Assembly (NCBI RefSeq): GCF_028476545.1
Contig: NW_026731687.1
Span: 930,001-994,000, forward strand
Direction of reading: 5' to 3'
DNA length: 64,000 bases
From: Physella acuta
Lineage: Eukaryota; Mollusca; Gastropoda; Physidae
In this document: positions 1-13,247 of the stretch, piece after piece
Position numbering within the stretch: position 1 is the stretch's first letter
Layout of the letters: every line of letters starts with the position of its first letter
The notes under the pieces: model-generated
Seen by the model: the letters and a program-made list of their open reading frames with translations, nothing else
What the model was told of the DNA's origin: nothing
Databases searched by the model: none
Translations under genes and position numbers: made by a program

Positions 1-357
1 ACTTGTGCAAGTCATTATGTTCTAGACTTGTGCAAGTCATTATGTTCTAGACTTGTACAAGTCATTATGTTCTAGACTTGTGCAAGTCATTATGTTCTAG
101 ACTTTCTAGACAAGTCATTATGTTCTAGACTTTCTAGACAAGTCATTATGTTCTAGACTTGTGCAAGTCATTATGTTCTAGACTTTCTAGACAAGTCATT
201 ATGTTCTAGACTTGTGCAAGTCATTATGTTCTAGACTTGTGCAAGTCATTATGTTCTAGACTTTCTAGACAAGTCATTATGTTCTAGACTTGTGCAAGTC
301 ATTATGTTCTAGACTTGTGCAAGTCATTATGTTCTAGATTTGTGCAAGTCATTATGT
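1..357 (+). repeat. 25-bp minisatellite cut by the window start
   Basis: About 14 copies of ACTTGTGCAAGTCATTATG plus TTCTAG. Some copies carry a CTTTCTAGAC variant in place of the first ten bases. Confidence 0.95.
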
Positions 358-654
358 TATTAACTTGATGAATTGCTCACTCTGCTTGCACCACGTGCAG
401 CTGTTGAGGCCTGGACTTAAGGTGCTCACAATCGATCACCTGACACTTGATTGAACTAGATCGATAGCCAATTTATCGGTTTTATGCCGACCAGTGAGCG
501 CTGTAGTCTGCATTAAAATACAATTCAATTTCGTCAGTCATAAGATTGGAATTATATTTTAGCTTAAACAATGATATGAACAGAACACAAACCTACTTAA
601 AAATAACAACAACATGGATAGACTTCTTACCTCCATTCCTCATCTTGAAAACTT

Positions 655-1025
655 CAGCTTATCAAGACACCTTACACACCTCCCTTTCTTAAACTTTACC
701 CCACACTTAAGACACCTGTAATTTCACCTCACATTACACCTTACACACCTGTCTTTCTCACACTCTACCCCACACTTAAGACACCTGAAATTTCACCTCA
801 CATTACACCTTACACACCTGTCTTTCTCACACTCTACCCCACACTTAAGACACCTGTAATTTCACCTTACATTACACCTTACACACCTGTCTTTCTTACA
901 CTCTACCCCACTTAAGACACCTGTAATTTCACCTCACATTACACCTTACACACCTGTCTTTCTCACACGCTACCCACACGTGAGACACCTGTAATTTTTA
1001 CTTCACATTACACCTTACACACCTT
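655..1025 (+). repeat. 69-bp minisatellite
   Basis: About five copies containing CACCTGTCTTTCTCACAC, CCACACTTAAGACACCTG and TTTCACCTCACATTACACC. Confidence 0.9.
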
Positions 1026-1284
1026 TGGGGATTCCAGCCTAGTGCCTGTCTGGTGATGTTGCTAGTCGCAGGGTCTGTCAAAGCCATCCCCGTGTTCGTT
1101 CCACAACCAGACGATCCGATGCTAGGATAAATATGACAAATTTTAAGTAAAAGTTCATTGACAACTTTTGTCAGAATTCTTCTAAACTAGGTATGTTTTT
1201 ATTGATGCCTTCCAAAAGTATACTGTCAAGATAGTCTGGAGCTGCTACAAATCTTCTAGAGTAGGTATGTTTTTATTAACGTCG

Positions 1285-1600
1285 TTCTCATTTCCTCCTC
1301 CCAATAACACAGCGAGTCTGACGTCGGTAATTTGATTGGCCCGACAGTCTCCGAGTATTTCCGGCAGTCTCCGAGTATCTCCGTTTCCTTCTCCCAATAA
1401 CACCACGAGTCTGGGTAATTTGATTGGCCCGACAGTCTCCGAGTATTTCCGGCAGTCTCCGAGTATCTCCGTTTCCTTCTCCCAATAACACCACGAGTCT
1501 GACGTGGGTAATTTGATTGGCCCGACAGTCTCCGAATATCTCCGACAGTCTCCGAATATCTCCGACAGTCTCCGAGTATCTCCGACCGCCGAAGATACAT
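1285..1600 (+). repeat. Compound minisatellite of 18-bp and about 90-bp periods
   Basis: CGACAGTCTCCGAGTATCTC occurs in pairs to quadruplets inside a larger unit with CCCAATAACACCACGAGTCT and TAATTTGATTGGC. A duplicated TAGGTATGTTTTTATT (about 1190 and 1263) flanks it. Confidence 0.85.
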
Positions 1601-1784
1601 ATCGCCGGGGGTCACAGAGGAGGAGATGGACCAGAGCAAATATTTTCTCATTACCGTCTGCTGTCTGCTCACGACGACCACCGAGTGTCACCACTTGACC
1701 CCCAAACCCATCCCTCCCCCCCCCCCCCCCACACACCACACCACACCCACCCCCTCGTACAATGTTGCTGTAACTGAGCTCTGT

Positions 1785-4230
1785 TTACACATTTTATCTT
1801 GAGATGTGAACATAGAACTCTATACCACCACACAAATTCTCAGACTACACATTTTATCTTGAGATGTGAACATTGAACTCTATACCACCACACATATTCT
1901 CAGACTACACATTTTATCTTGAGATGTGAACATTGAACTCTATACCAACACACATATTCTCAGACTACACATTTCATCTTGAGATGTGAACATTGAACTC
2001 TATACCAACACACATATTCTCAGACTACACATTTTATCTTGAGATGTGAACATTGAACTCTGTACCAACACACATATTCTCAGACTACACATTTTATCTT
2101 GAGATGTGAACATTGAACTCTATACCACCACACATATTATCACACTACACATTTTATCTTGAGATGTGAACATTGAACTCTATACCAACACACATATTCT
2201 CAGACTACACATTTTATCTTGAGATGTGAACATTGAACTCTATACCAACACACATATTCTCAGACTACACATTTCATCTTGAGATGTGAACATTGAACTC
2301 TGTACCAACACACATATTCTCAGACTACACATTTTATCTTGAGATGTGAACATTGAACTCTATACCAACACACATATTCTCAGACTACACATTTTATCTT
2401 GAGATGTGAACATTGAACTCTATACCACCACACATATTATCACACTACACATTTTATCTTGAGATGTGAACATTGAACTCTATACCAACACACATATTCT
2501 CAGACTACACATTTCATCTTGAGATGTGAACATTGAACTCTATACCAACACACATATTCTCAGACTACACATTTTATCTTGAGATGTGAACATTGAACTC
2601 TGTACCAACACACATATTCTCAGACTACACATTTTATCTTGAGATGTGAACATTGAACTCTATACCACCACACATATTATCACACTACACATTTTATCTT
2701 GAGATGTGAACATTGAACTCTATACCAACACACATATTCTCAGACTACACATTTTATCTTGAGATGTGAACATTGAACTCTATACCACCAAACATTTTCT
2801 CAGACTACACATTTTATCTTGAGATGTGAACATTGAACTCTATACCAACACACATATTCTCAGACTACACATTTTAAGAATACACATTTTATCTTGAGAT
2901 GTGAACATTGAACTCTATACCAACACACATATTCTCAGACTACACATTTTATCTTGAGATGTGAACATTGAACTCTATACCACCAAACATTTTCTCAGAC
3001 TACACATTTTATCTTGAGATGTGAACATTGAACTCTATACCAACACACATATTCTCAGACTACACATTTTAAGAATACACATTTTATCTTGAGATGTGAA
3101 CATTGAACTCTATACCAACACACATATTCTCAGACTACACATTTTATCTTGAGATGTGAACATTGAACTCTGTACCAACACACATATTCTCAGACTACAC
3201 ATTTTATCTTGAGATGTGAACATTGAACTCTATACCAACACACATATTCTCAGACTACACATTTTATCTTGAGATGTGAACATTGAACTCTATACCAACA
3301 CACATATTCTCAGACTACACATTTTATCTTGAGATGTGAACATTGAACTCTATACCAACACACATATTCTCAGACTACACATTTTATCTTGAGATGTGAA
3401 CATTGAACTCTATACCAACACACATATTCTCAGACTACACATTCTATCTTGAGATGTGAACATTGAACTCTAGACCAACACACATATTCTCAGACTACAC
3501 ATTCTCAGACTACACATTTTATCTTAGGATGTGAACATTGAACTCTAGACCAACACACATATTCTCAGACTACACATTCTCAGACTACACATTTTATCTT
3601 GAGATGTGAACATTGAAGTCTAGACCAACACACATATTCTCAGACTACACATTTTAAGAATACACATTTTATCTTGAGATGTGAACATAGAACTCTATAC
3701 CAACACACATATTCTCAGACTACACATTTTATCTTGAGATGTGAACATTGAACTCTATACCAACACACATATTCTCAGACTACACATTTTATCTTGAGAT
3801 GTGAACATTGAACTCTATACCACCACACATATTCTCAGACTACACATTTTATCTTGAGATGTGAACATTGAACTCTATACCAACACACATATTCTCAGAC
3901 TACACATTCTATCTTGAGATGTGAACATTGAACTCTATACCAACACACATATTCTCAGACTACACATTTTAAGAATACACATTTTATCTTGAGATGTGAA
4001 CATAGAACTCTATACCAACACACATATTCTCAGACTACACATTTTATCTTGAGATGTGAACATTGAACTCTAGACCACCACACATATTCTCAGACTACAC
4101 ATTTTATCTTGAGATGTGAACATTGAACTCTATACCAACACACATATTCTCAGACTACACATTTTAAGAATACACATTTTATCTTGAGATGTGAACATTG
4201 AACTCTATACCAACACACATTCTCAGACTA
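1785..4230 (+). repeat. 60-bp minisatellite, about 40 copies
   Basis: The unit contains TACACATTTTATCTTGAGAT, GTGAACATTGAACTCTATAC and CAACACACATATTCTCAGAC. Five copies are extended by 15 bp (AAGAATACACATTTT), marking a 195-bp higher-order period. Confidence 0.98.
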
Positions 4231-5790
4231 CACATTTGGACTAAAGTTCCTTTTATCGTATAACCTTTAGAAATATTCGCGCGGAAATGCCAACTGGAAT
4301 TGAGTGACCGAATTTTCCAGTTGTTTTTTTCTGTGTCAAGGTCACTTCCAGTTCACCGATCACCGCCTACATTTTTAACTACTCCTTACTTTGTAAGGTA
4401 TTTGTAATGTGACAGTAGGCGTAACTACAATTTTAACTACGCCCGCCTTTATAAGGTATTTTTAGTACGACATAAAACCAAAACCACAAACCCAAAATAC
4501 TGGAGTGTCTCAATTTGATTGAAACAGCAGTGGAAACGGTTGGCGCTTCGACAAAATGACTTCGTCAAAAAAAAAAAAAAAAAAAAAAAGAAAAATAAGA
4601 ACAACAAAAGCAGTAGACAATTGAATTCCCCCCCCCCATTAAGTTTTGACCCTAGGACTCAGCGGTTATTATTTTTGTGGAGTCTAATAATAACACTTGA
4701 AACGTATTTTATTTTGACAGCCCTGGACCTGATTAGTGATTCTATTTTAATGAGATAATTCAACCCGACCCGCCACTAGGGCTTACAACTCCGGAAAAAT
4801 GAACGAGCTTTGAATTGTAAAGAAAAAATGGCGGAAAAACTGGCAAGAACGCCAAGTTAAAAACTAAATCGATAACTTGCTTCGATTGACGCAACCAATG
4901 GCTCTCAATAGACCATAGAATTAGGCCTGCAACTTCAAACAATTAGAAGCAGTGGCATTCTAAATTAGCAGCGACAGGAATATTTTTTTATTTTAAAATA
5001 ATAATGTTTTAGCTTTAAGAAGAAAGGCCTTGGTGGAATGTAGGATTCAAAAGAAAATCAAGAAAAAATAAAAATGGAAAGAGAATTATAAAAATATGAA
5101 ATCGAAATTCAGTTAAAAATTCTTTAATTTTGTTACGCATTGTTTGGAGGAAAGGGAATTTATTGCAGTAGTCGTAAATACACTTTCTTTTTGGGTTGGC
5201 GTTTTTATTTTATTTTATTTTTTTTCTGATATTATTTGATGCCTTTTGTTGTACGGGTAGGCCTAATGAGGCTATACATTCTAAGTCTTGATCTATTGGT
5301 TGGCGCGAGGGATTTGAGTGCTAAGCGTCTATTTATTCATGATAAGAATTGTATTCCTTGGGCTAAACATCTATCTATCTATATATATAATTCTCTTCTG
5401 GGAGCCGCTAGAAAACAAGCTGTAAACGCGCTCCCTACCACCCCTACCCCTACATGGTCTGGTGAGCTGTGGTTCACTCTTTATGTTTACAAACATTACA
5501 AACACAGCCGGGTTAAGTGACGACTATTAGGGGCAGATACTTTAGTTTGAAACGATTTTAAACGTAGGGGGGGGGGGTAACTAAGTGGAGTTTACTTTAA
5601 CGGAGGGGGGGGGGGGGTATCGTCCTTAACGAGCTACTTATAGTGTTTTAAAGAAATATTTTCAGTGGCAGCGTTGGTAGTGTCGAATTCACAAATTATA
5701 AATAACTGAAAAGTAGAAAAAACAACAACTAAATAGCAGCGTATTATATATGCCGCGGGTCGGCTCGTTCCACGTATTTGTTCTAGATTC
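4231..5790. other. Gene-free AT-rich stretch
   Basis: No coding resemblance. It holds an A run at 4567-4588, an AAAATGGCGG motif near 4827, and G runs at about 5567 and 5605. Confidence 0.5.
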
Positions 5791-6030
5791 TATCTAGGTA
5801 TCGTTTAAGTGCTAGACATTCTGAGAGTGTTAGGTATTCAGTAAGTGTTAGGCATTCTGTTTATTGAAACTAGGCATTTTGTTGTTAGGCACATTATCTA
5901 TTGGTACTAGGCTTTCTGTTGGTGCTTAGCAATCTGTTAGTGCTAGGCATTCTACCTATTGAAGGTAGGCATTATATTAGTGGTAGGCATTGTTTCTACG
6001 GGAGCTAGGCATTCTATTGGCGCTAGCCTT
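5790..6030 (+). repeat. Degenerate minisatellite
   Basis: Loose units of about 30 bp on GTGCTAGGCATTCTGTTAG. Confidence 0.7.
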
Positions 6031-6077
6031 CCTATCTGTCATCTAGCGACGCAATTAAACCGGACGCAAGAAGGTCG

Positions 6078-6235
6078 CAAATAATGCACGAATTATCGAC
6101 CCTGATAACCACTGAAAGTCGTCAAGACACACAAGTTATCGCCCCTGATAACCACTGAAAGTCGTCAAGATGCACGAGTTAATGCCCCTGATAACCACTG
6201 AATGTCGCCAAAACACACGAGTTATTGCTCTTGTT
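6078..6235 (+). repeat. About 56-bp minisatellite, three copies
   Basis: CCCTGATAACCACTGAAAGT, CGTCAAGACACA and GAGTTATCG recur three times. Confidence 0.85.
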
Positions 6236-6647
6236 GCGCCTGTATATTCAGCGTGATGAGCGAAAGAGCCATTATTTTTTCACTCCACAGCCTAAAGAAT
6301 GGGGCAGAGTGTTAACTAACTCAAATAAAATCAATCGGAAATTAGAAATCGATACCTATCGTTAGAGGCTGATTGATCTTCATGAAAGGCCTGTCATCAT
6401 GCGAGAGAACACAAGATGTGTGTTTACATATCCGCTTCGTAGAATGTGTCGTACGTAAAGGTGGGGGAGGGGTGGGGAGAGGTGAAAGAGGTGGGGGAGG
6501 GGAGGAAATGTTCGATGAAGTACAGCTCTTGTAGTCGGTTGATTAAAGTGTTGACTTTAGACTCTCGTGCTTGATTGAGTCAGGTTTTACCACAAAGCTA
6601 GCGGGGATTATGTCCAGTGCAGATTTTTCTACTTAGTAGCTTGGCAC

Positions 6648-7062
6648 AAGTTACCACTAACTTGGCATATGGTACCACTAACTGGGCACATGTCCCCACT
6701 AATTGGGCACATGTCCCCACTAACTGGGCATATGCCCCACACTAACTGGGCACATGTCCCCACTAACTGGGCACATGTCCCCACTAACTTGGCATATGGT
6801 ACCACTAACTGGGCACATGTCCCCACTAATTGGGCACATGTTCCCACTAACTGGGCACATGTCGTCACTAACTTGGCACATGCCCTCAATAACTGGGCAC
6901 ATGCACTCAACAAATTAGGCAGATTCCCCACTAACTGGGCACATGTCCACACTAACTGGGCACATGCCTCCACTAACTGGGCACATGCCCTCAATAACTG
7001 GGCACATGCCCTCAACGAATTAGGCAGATTCCCCACTAACTGGGCACATGCACCCACTAACT
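6648..7062 (+). repeat. 21-bp minisatellite
   Basis: About 20 copies of CACTAACTGGGCACATGTCC plus C, some reading CTTGGCATATGGTAC. Seven-codon periodicity makes long repetitive frames on both strands. Confidence 0.95.
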
Positions 7063-7402
7063 AGTCCTACTCAACCAATGCACTGAATCAGACACAAAAA
7101 TTGCTGTACAGCTTTTATTGTCGTGTAAGGGCCAGTTAACAAAAGTAATAGATGATCGCCCCTGGATGCCCCGCCCTCCCCGCTCATTAGAAATCAATAG
7201 CAGTAACGTCCCTTTATTAGCGTCGACGGCCGACATTTGGCGGGAAACCGTTTGTTCGTTCGACCGTTCCTGCTGTCTGCTGCTCTCAACCCAATCTTGT
7301 TCAATTAGAATGGGGGTGGGGTGGGGTTGAGTCAGAGCTGCATATCAATCAGAGGAGGGGGGCTGGAAATCAAATTCGTATACATATATATATATATATA
7401 TA

Positions 7403-9381
7403 GAGTCCTTTCATATGACGTCACGTCCGTTCGTGATACCTACGCCCGCCGCCACAGTGGTGTACATCAGACGTAAACACAATCAGCTGTTCGCCAGCGC
7501 TGGACGTGTTCACCAGCGCTGGACGTGTTCACTGTATGTAAAGAACCGCACCCGCGGAAAAGGAAAAATACGTTAAAAAACTTTAACTCTTAGGAATTGA
7601 AGATCCTTATACTGTTATTGACAGTTTCGTAGATAATATAAATATGTGGACAAAATTTCTAAATAAAAATACTGTTAGTAATACTGTTTGCGTTTAGAGT
7701 TAAAGTAGCCGAATCTGATCAAATGCAGTTCTCGATACTTTGTTTCAGGTAAGGACAGTAAAATAATAAACTTCATTTTAATTATAAAAGATAGGGCCTA
7801 ACTATTAATAAAATAAATATGCTCGACCTTCACAAATACTAATAGTAAAAGACAAAGTCAAAAGTAATAATAAGAATAATAAGATCTAATAGTAGGCCTA
7901 ATACCTGGCTCCGCTGGGTAGACATAGAATCTAGAATCTACTTCTTTAGTTAAATTTAATTACTTTAGATCTACATTCTATTCAAAATACACCCATAATA
8001 AATCAAAAGTAGTCATAATAGGCCTAATAAAGCATTTAATTGTCTCTAAGATCTAAAATCTCGCTCTATTATCTAATCATTTTTTTAGCAAACGAAATTT
8101 TCTGAAATTGAAATAGATTGTATGACTAGACTTAGATCTAGAATCTGCTACTTAAATTAAATTGTAAAAACTTTATACAAGCATGTAGTTGATATTATTG
8201 TAGTAGAAGGCTTTAATAAATTACTAAGGCCTACCTACTTTGTTGTCTTTTTACATCAATATGTATCTGATACTGGACTGAGTTTAATTAAATTCAAATT
8301 CATATCTAGTAATTGGTCTACTAAGTTTTTGTAGCCTAGTAGTACAATCTAGATCATACCAGCCAACAACAAATAACCACATTATTATTATTTGGTTAAT
8401 GATTAGGCTAATTTTTTTTTTTAAATCCACTGTTTATAAAAGTAACAAATCAAGCTAGAAACATTATAAGTGAGATGGTTTAGAATAATAACAATGGACC
8501 CAGTCTACAATTGATACAATTGCAGGTCTACATAGGGCCTACAGTCTAGTAGTTTACAGTAGGCACCTAGTGTGTAGCTATTATACTAGTGTGTAGCTGT
8601 CCAGAGTTAAGATTCTTAATGCCTTAATGCTTTCCCCTGATAAGCCATGTGTGCTATAAATGACATAACATGACACCGAGGTGAGAAGTGTTGAGGGGAG
8701 AGCAGTGGGACTTTCCCCTTTGTTCTCCCTGCTGGGCCCTGAGGGTTAAAATTATATAAGAAATACTATCTCTGTGGGGCTGGGTATCACGGAGGTGAGA
8801 CATTTTCAGGGGAGGGCAGGGCAGACTCCTCTTTGGTTTTATTGTGGGCTAGATACAGTGGGGGCAGCCATCATGAGGGTTGAACGTCAGTATTAATGTG
8901 TCTGATAACTTCCCTGCTGGATTATAAGGTCTTAAATTGTATAACATGCTACCCAGATTGGTTATTACCCATGGATTATATTAGCCGTTGTAGTGTGGGT
9001 TTTGTAGGAGTTAAGTGGTCTCACGTTTGCTACAGTAGATAACCTATAATATATTACTGCATTTGATCAGATTCGTCTACTTAAACTCTAAACGCAAACG
9101 GTATTACTAACAGTATTTTTATTTAGAAATTTCGGCCACATATTTATATTATCCACGAAACTGTCAATAACTGTATAAGGATCTTCAATTCCTAAGAGTT
9201 CAAGTTTTTAACATATTTTTCCTTTTCCGCGGGCGCGATTCTTTACATACAATGAACACGTCCAGCGCTGGTGAACACGTCCAGCGCTGGCGAACAGCTG
9301 ATTGTGTTTACGTCTGATGTACACCACTGTGGCGGCGGGCGTAGGTATCACGTGATTTAGGTCACGTGTTTGCAAGGACTC
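7403..9381. mobile_element. Non-autonomous DNA transposon with about 325-bp terminal inverted repeats
   Basis: The left end (7403-7729) and the reverse complement of the right end (9057-9381) match over about 325 bp with scattered differences. The tips are GAGTCCTT, and TA on each side (7401-7402 and 9382-9383) fits a TA target duplication. Each arm carries two copies of the palindrome CCAGCGCTGG followed by ACGTGTTCA or its complement. The 1.3-kb interior is AT-rich, has a loosely duplicated segment around 8650-8850, and holds no transposase. A TA target fits Tc1/mariner-like or other TA-targeting superfamilies; the superfamily is not assigned. The element sits inside a TA microsatellite. 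Confidence 0.9.
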
Positions 9382-9386
9382 TATAC

Positions 9387-10002
<616 letters not shown>

Positions 10003-10490
10003 TCTGCTGGCTACACGCTAGACAGTGGTGCTAGACTGGACATTGTCCTGCTGGCTATAGACAGGACATTGTCCTGCTGGCTACACGCTAGACAGTCGTG
10101 CTAGACAGGACATTGTCCTGCTGGATACAGACAGAACATTGTCCTGCCGGTACACGCTAGACAGTCGTGCTAGACAGGACATTGTCCTGCTGGCTATAGA
10201 CAGGACATTGTCCTGCTGGCTACACGCTAGACAGTGATGCTAGAATGGACATCGTCCTGCTGGCTATAGACAGGACATTGTCCTGCTGGCTATAGACAGG
10301 ACATTGTCCTGCTGGCTACACGCTAGACAGTGGTGCTAGACTGGACATTGTCCTGCTGGCTATAGACAGGACATTGTCCTGCTGGTACACGCTAGACAGT
10401 GGTGCTAGACTGGACATTGTCCTGCTGGCTACAGACAGGACATTGTCCTGCAACTACAGACAGGACATTGTCCTGCTAGGTATAAAATGG
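10003..10490 (+). repeat. Compound minisatellite with palindromic AGGACATTGTCCT
   Basis: Units of about 27 and 70 bp combine GACAGGACATTGTCCTGCTG, GCTATA and ACACGCTAGACAGTGGTGCT. AGGACATTGTCCT is a near-perfect palindrome. Confidence 0.9.
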
Positions 10491-10905
10491 ACCGTGTCAC
10501 CATTTTCAAAATATAACAAAAATATTATACAAATCTCTGGGATACACAAACAGTTTTAAAACAATTTCAACAATTGCTAAGAGCCAAAATGAAACTTTAG
10601 AAGTAGCTCCTAAAATATTTATTCCTAAAAGAAATTATTTTTAAAATGGCTATCCACTCAGAACAGGTTGTCGACCCCTGCATCAGTTGTTTGCCCCCCC
10701 CCCCCCCAGCCCCCGCCCGTTTAGAAACCTCCTCATTGGATACCGAATGTTCATCCTGCATTCAATTTGTTTCGAACAATTTGCTGTCGTCAAATTTGTG
10801 ATCAATTTATTATGGCTGAGTTCTGACGTAACATGCAGCTCGTGAGACCGATCACGTGATGCCCACAACACCCTGCCCTGTATGCAGATGAAGTCATTAT
10901 GTGTG

Positions 10906-11602
10906 ATCACACGTGACCCAGGAATCTGACCAATCAGCACATGTGACAGTGGAGGAATCTGACCAATCAGGACACTTGACCCAGGAGTCTGACCAATCAG
11001 GACACGTGACACAGGAAGTTGACCAATCAGCACATGTGACCTAGGAATCTGACCAATCAGGACACTTGACCCAGGAATCTGACCAATCTTGACACTTGAC
11101 CCAGGAGTCTGACCAATCAGGACACGTGACACAGGAAGTTGACCAATTAGCACACCTGATCCAAAAAGCTGACCAATCAGCACACGTGACCAAGGAGTCT
11201 GACCGACCAGCACATGTGACCCACGAAGCTGACCAATTAGTACACGTAACACAGGAAGCTGACCAACCAGGACACGTGACCCAAGAAGTTGACCAATCAG
11301 CACACGTGAGCCAAAAAGCTGACCAATCAGCACACGTCACCCAAGAAGTTGACTAATCAGGACACGTGACACAGGAAGTTGACCAATTAGCACACCTGAC
11401 CCAAAAAGCTGACCAATCAGCACACGTGACCCAGAAAGTTGACCAATCAGCACATGTGACACAGGAATCTGACCAATCAGGACACTTGACCCAAGAGTCT
11501 GACCAATCAGGACACGTGACCCAGGAAGTTGACCAACCAGCACACGTGACCCAGGAAGTTGACCAACCAGAACACGTGACACAGGAAGCTGACCAATCAG
11601 CA
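10906..11602 (+). repeat. 30-bp minisatellite carrying CCAAT and CACGTG motifs
   Basis: About 23 copies of a unit with TTGACCAATCAGCACACGTG and ACCCAGGAAG. Most copies have CCAATCAG (NF-Y type) and about ten have a perfect E-box CACGTG, often within CACGTGAC. Confidence 0.95.
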
Positions 11603-11892
11603 CCACGCAGTGAGGGAAATTGCTGTGCATTACCCTGACTGACAGGCGCGTATGGTGCCAGACAGAGGAAACCAACCGTGACCGCCAAAACCTGACCCCG
11701 GCCCACTTCCTATGGACGTGCAGAAATCAGTGAGCAGCTATGTGGCCATAGGGATAGCCCTAGTGGCGCGTATGATTGCAATGTTGGGAATACTGAAGGA
11801 CAGCTATAGGCTATACGGGTGTCGATATAACTCAATATAACCTTCTAGCTTGTTCTAGTGTGCTGGGGGTACTTCAACCACACAGGCTAAAT

Positions 11893-12243
11893 CAATGCTT
11901 GGTCTAGATTTTTGAATGCTTAGTTTAGATTTTCAATTCTTACTCTAGATTTTAATGCTTGTTCGAGATTTCAATGCTTGGTCTAGATTTTTTAATGCTT
12001 GGTTTAGATTTTAATGCTTGGTCTAGATTTTTTTAATGCTTGGTCTAGATTTTCATGCTTGGTCTGGATTTTAATGCTTGGTCTAGATTTTAATGCTTGG
12101 TCTGGATTTTAATGCTTGGTCTAGATTCTAATGCTCGTTCGAAATTTTAATGTTTGGTCTAGATTTTAATGCTTGGTCTAGATTTTAATGCTTGGTCTAG
12201 ATTTTAATGCTTGGTCTAGATTTTAATGCTTGGTCTAGATTTT
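11893..12243 (+). repeat. 19-bp minisatellite
   Basis: About 18 copies of AATGCTTGGTCTAGATTTT, with length variation in the T run. Confidence 0.95.
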
Positions 12244-12249
12244 CGACGT

Positions 12250-12575
12250 GTGGTCTTTTATCAATTAAAAACACTTTTTGTGAGCTAGAGTTATGGATCA
12301 TTACACAACAGGGTAGAAGTGATCTAAAGAAAGGATTTTTAAAAATAAAAGCAACCATTGTTACACCAGACACAGTGTTTACATTTGGAACTTTTAGCGG
12401 AAGTGGCCAAAGTGGCCCAGGAATGTGCGTCCCTGGCCAGGTCCTGGCCTTAAGTGCGCGAGGTCAGGGGGGTGCGGCTTTGTGTGGACTCCAACAATGG
12501 CTTTTGATCTGGTGCCCGGGGGGTCGGGCCCAGCAGGAAATGAGGGATACGCTGATTGGACAAGCCGCCTTAGAA
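12250..12575. other. Unique GC-richer stretch between two minisatellites
   Basis: Raised GC at 12400-12560. An open frame crosses it but shows no recognisable similarity. Confidence 0.3.
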
Positions 12576-13022
12576 GATGGATTGGGTACCTCTAGTAGAT
12601 TGGTCACCGCGTGAAGATTGGGTACCTCTAGTAGGTTGGTCACCGCGTGAAGATTGGGTACCTCTAGTAGGTTGGTCACCGCGTGAAGATTGGGTACCTC
12701 TAGTAGGTTGGTCACCGAGTCAAGATTGGGTACCTCTAGTAGGTTGGTCACCGCGTGAAGATTGGGTACCTCTAGTAGGTTGGTCACCGAGTCAAGATTG
12801 GGTACCTCTAGTAGGTTGGTCACAGCATCAAGATTGGGTACCTCTAGTAGGTTGGTCACAGCATGAAGATTGGGTACCTCTAGTAGGTTGGTCACCGCAT
12901 GAAGATTGGGTACCTCTAGTAGGTTGGTCACCGCATCAAGATTGGGTACCTCTAGTAGGTTGGTCACCGCGTCAAGATTGGGTACCTCTAGTAGGTTGGT
13001 CACCGCGTCAAGATTGGGTTCC
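12576..13022 (+). repeat. 36-bp minisatellite
   Basis: About 12 copies of GATTGGGTACCTCTAGTAGG plus TTGGTCACCGCGTGAA. Variation is confined to the last few bases. Twelve-codon frames on both strands are by-products. Confidence 0.97.
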
Positions 13023-13052
13023 GCTTAAGATTGGGTACCTCTAGCAGATATG

Positions 13053-13150
13053 TATGGCACCATGAGCAGATAGACTGGACAGCAGCATCAGATAGACTGG
13101 ACACCAGCATCAGATAGACTGGACACCAGCATCAGATAGACTGGACAGCA
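13053..13150 (+). repeat. 22-bp minisatellite, four copies
   Basis: AGACTGGACACCAGCATCAG plus AT. Confidence 0.85.
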
Positions 13151-13247
13151 CTAACAGCATCAGACCTAAATCTCACCTAAATGAAATGAGACCATGTAAG
13201 AACAAATACATCTGAGTGACATTTCGACCAATGATCTTCTTCAATCT

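Noticed and set aside
5236-5520. 94-codon open frame
   Set aside because: No recognisable domain, and it includes a TA-rich simple stretch; likely chance.
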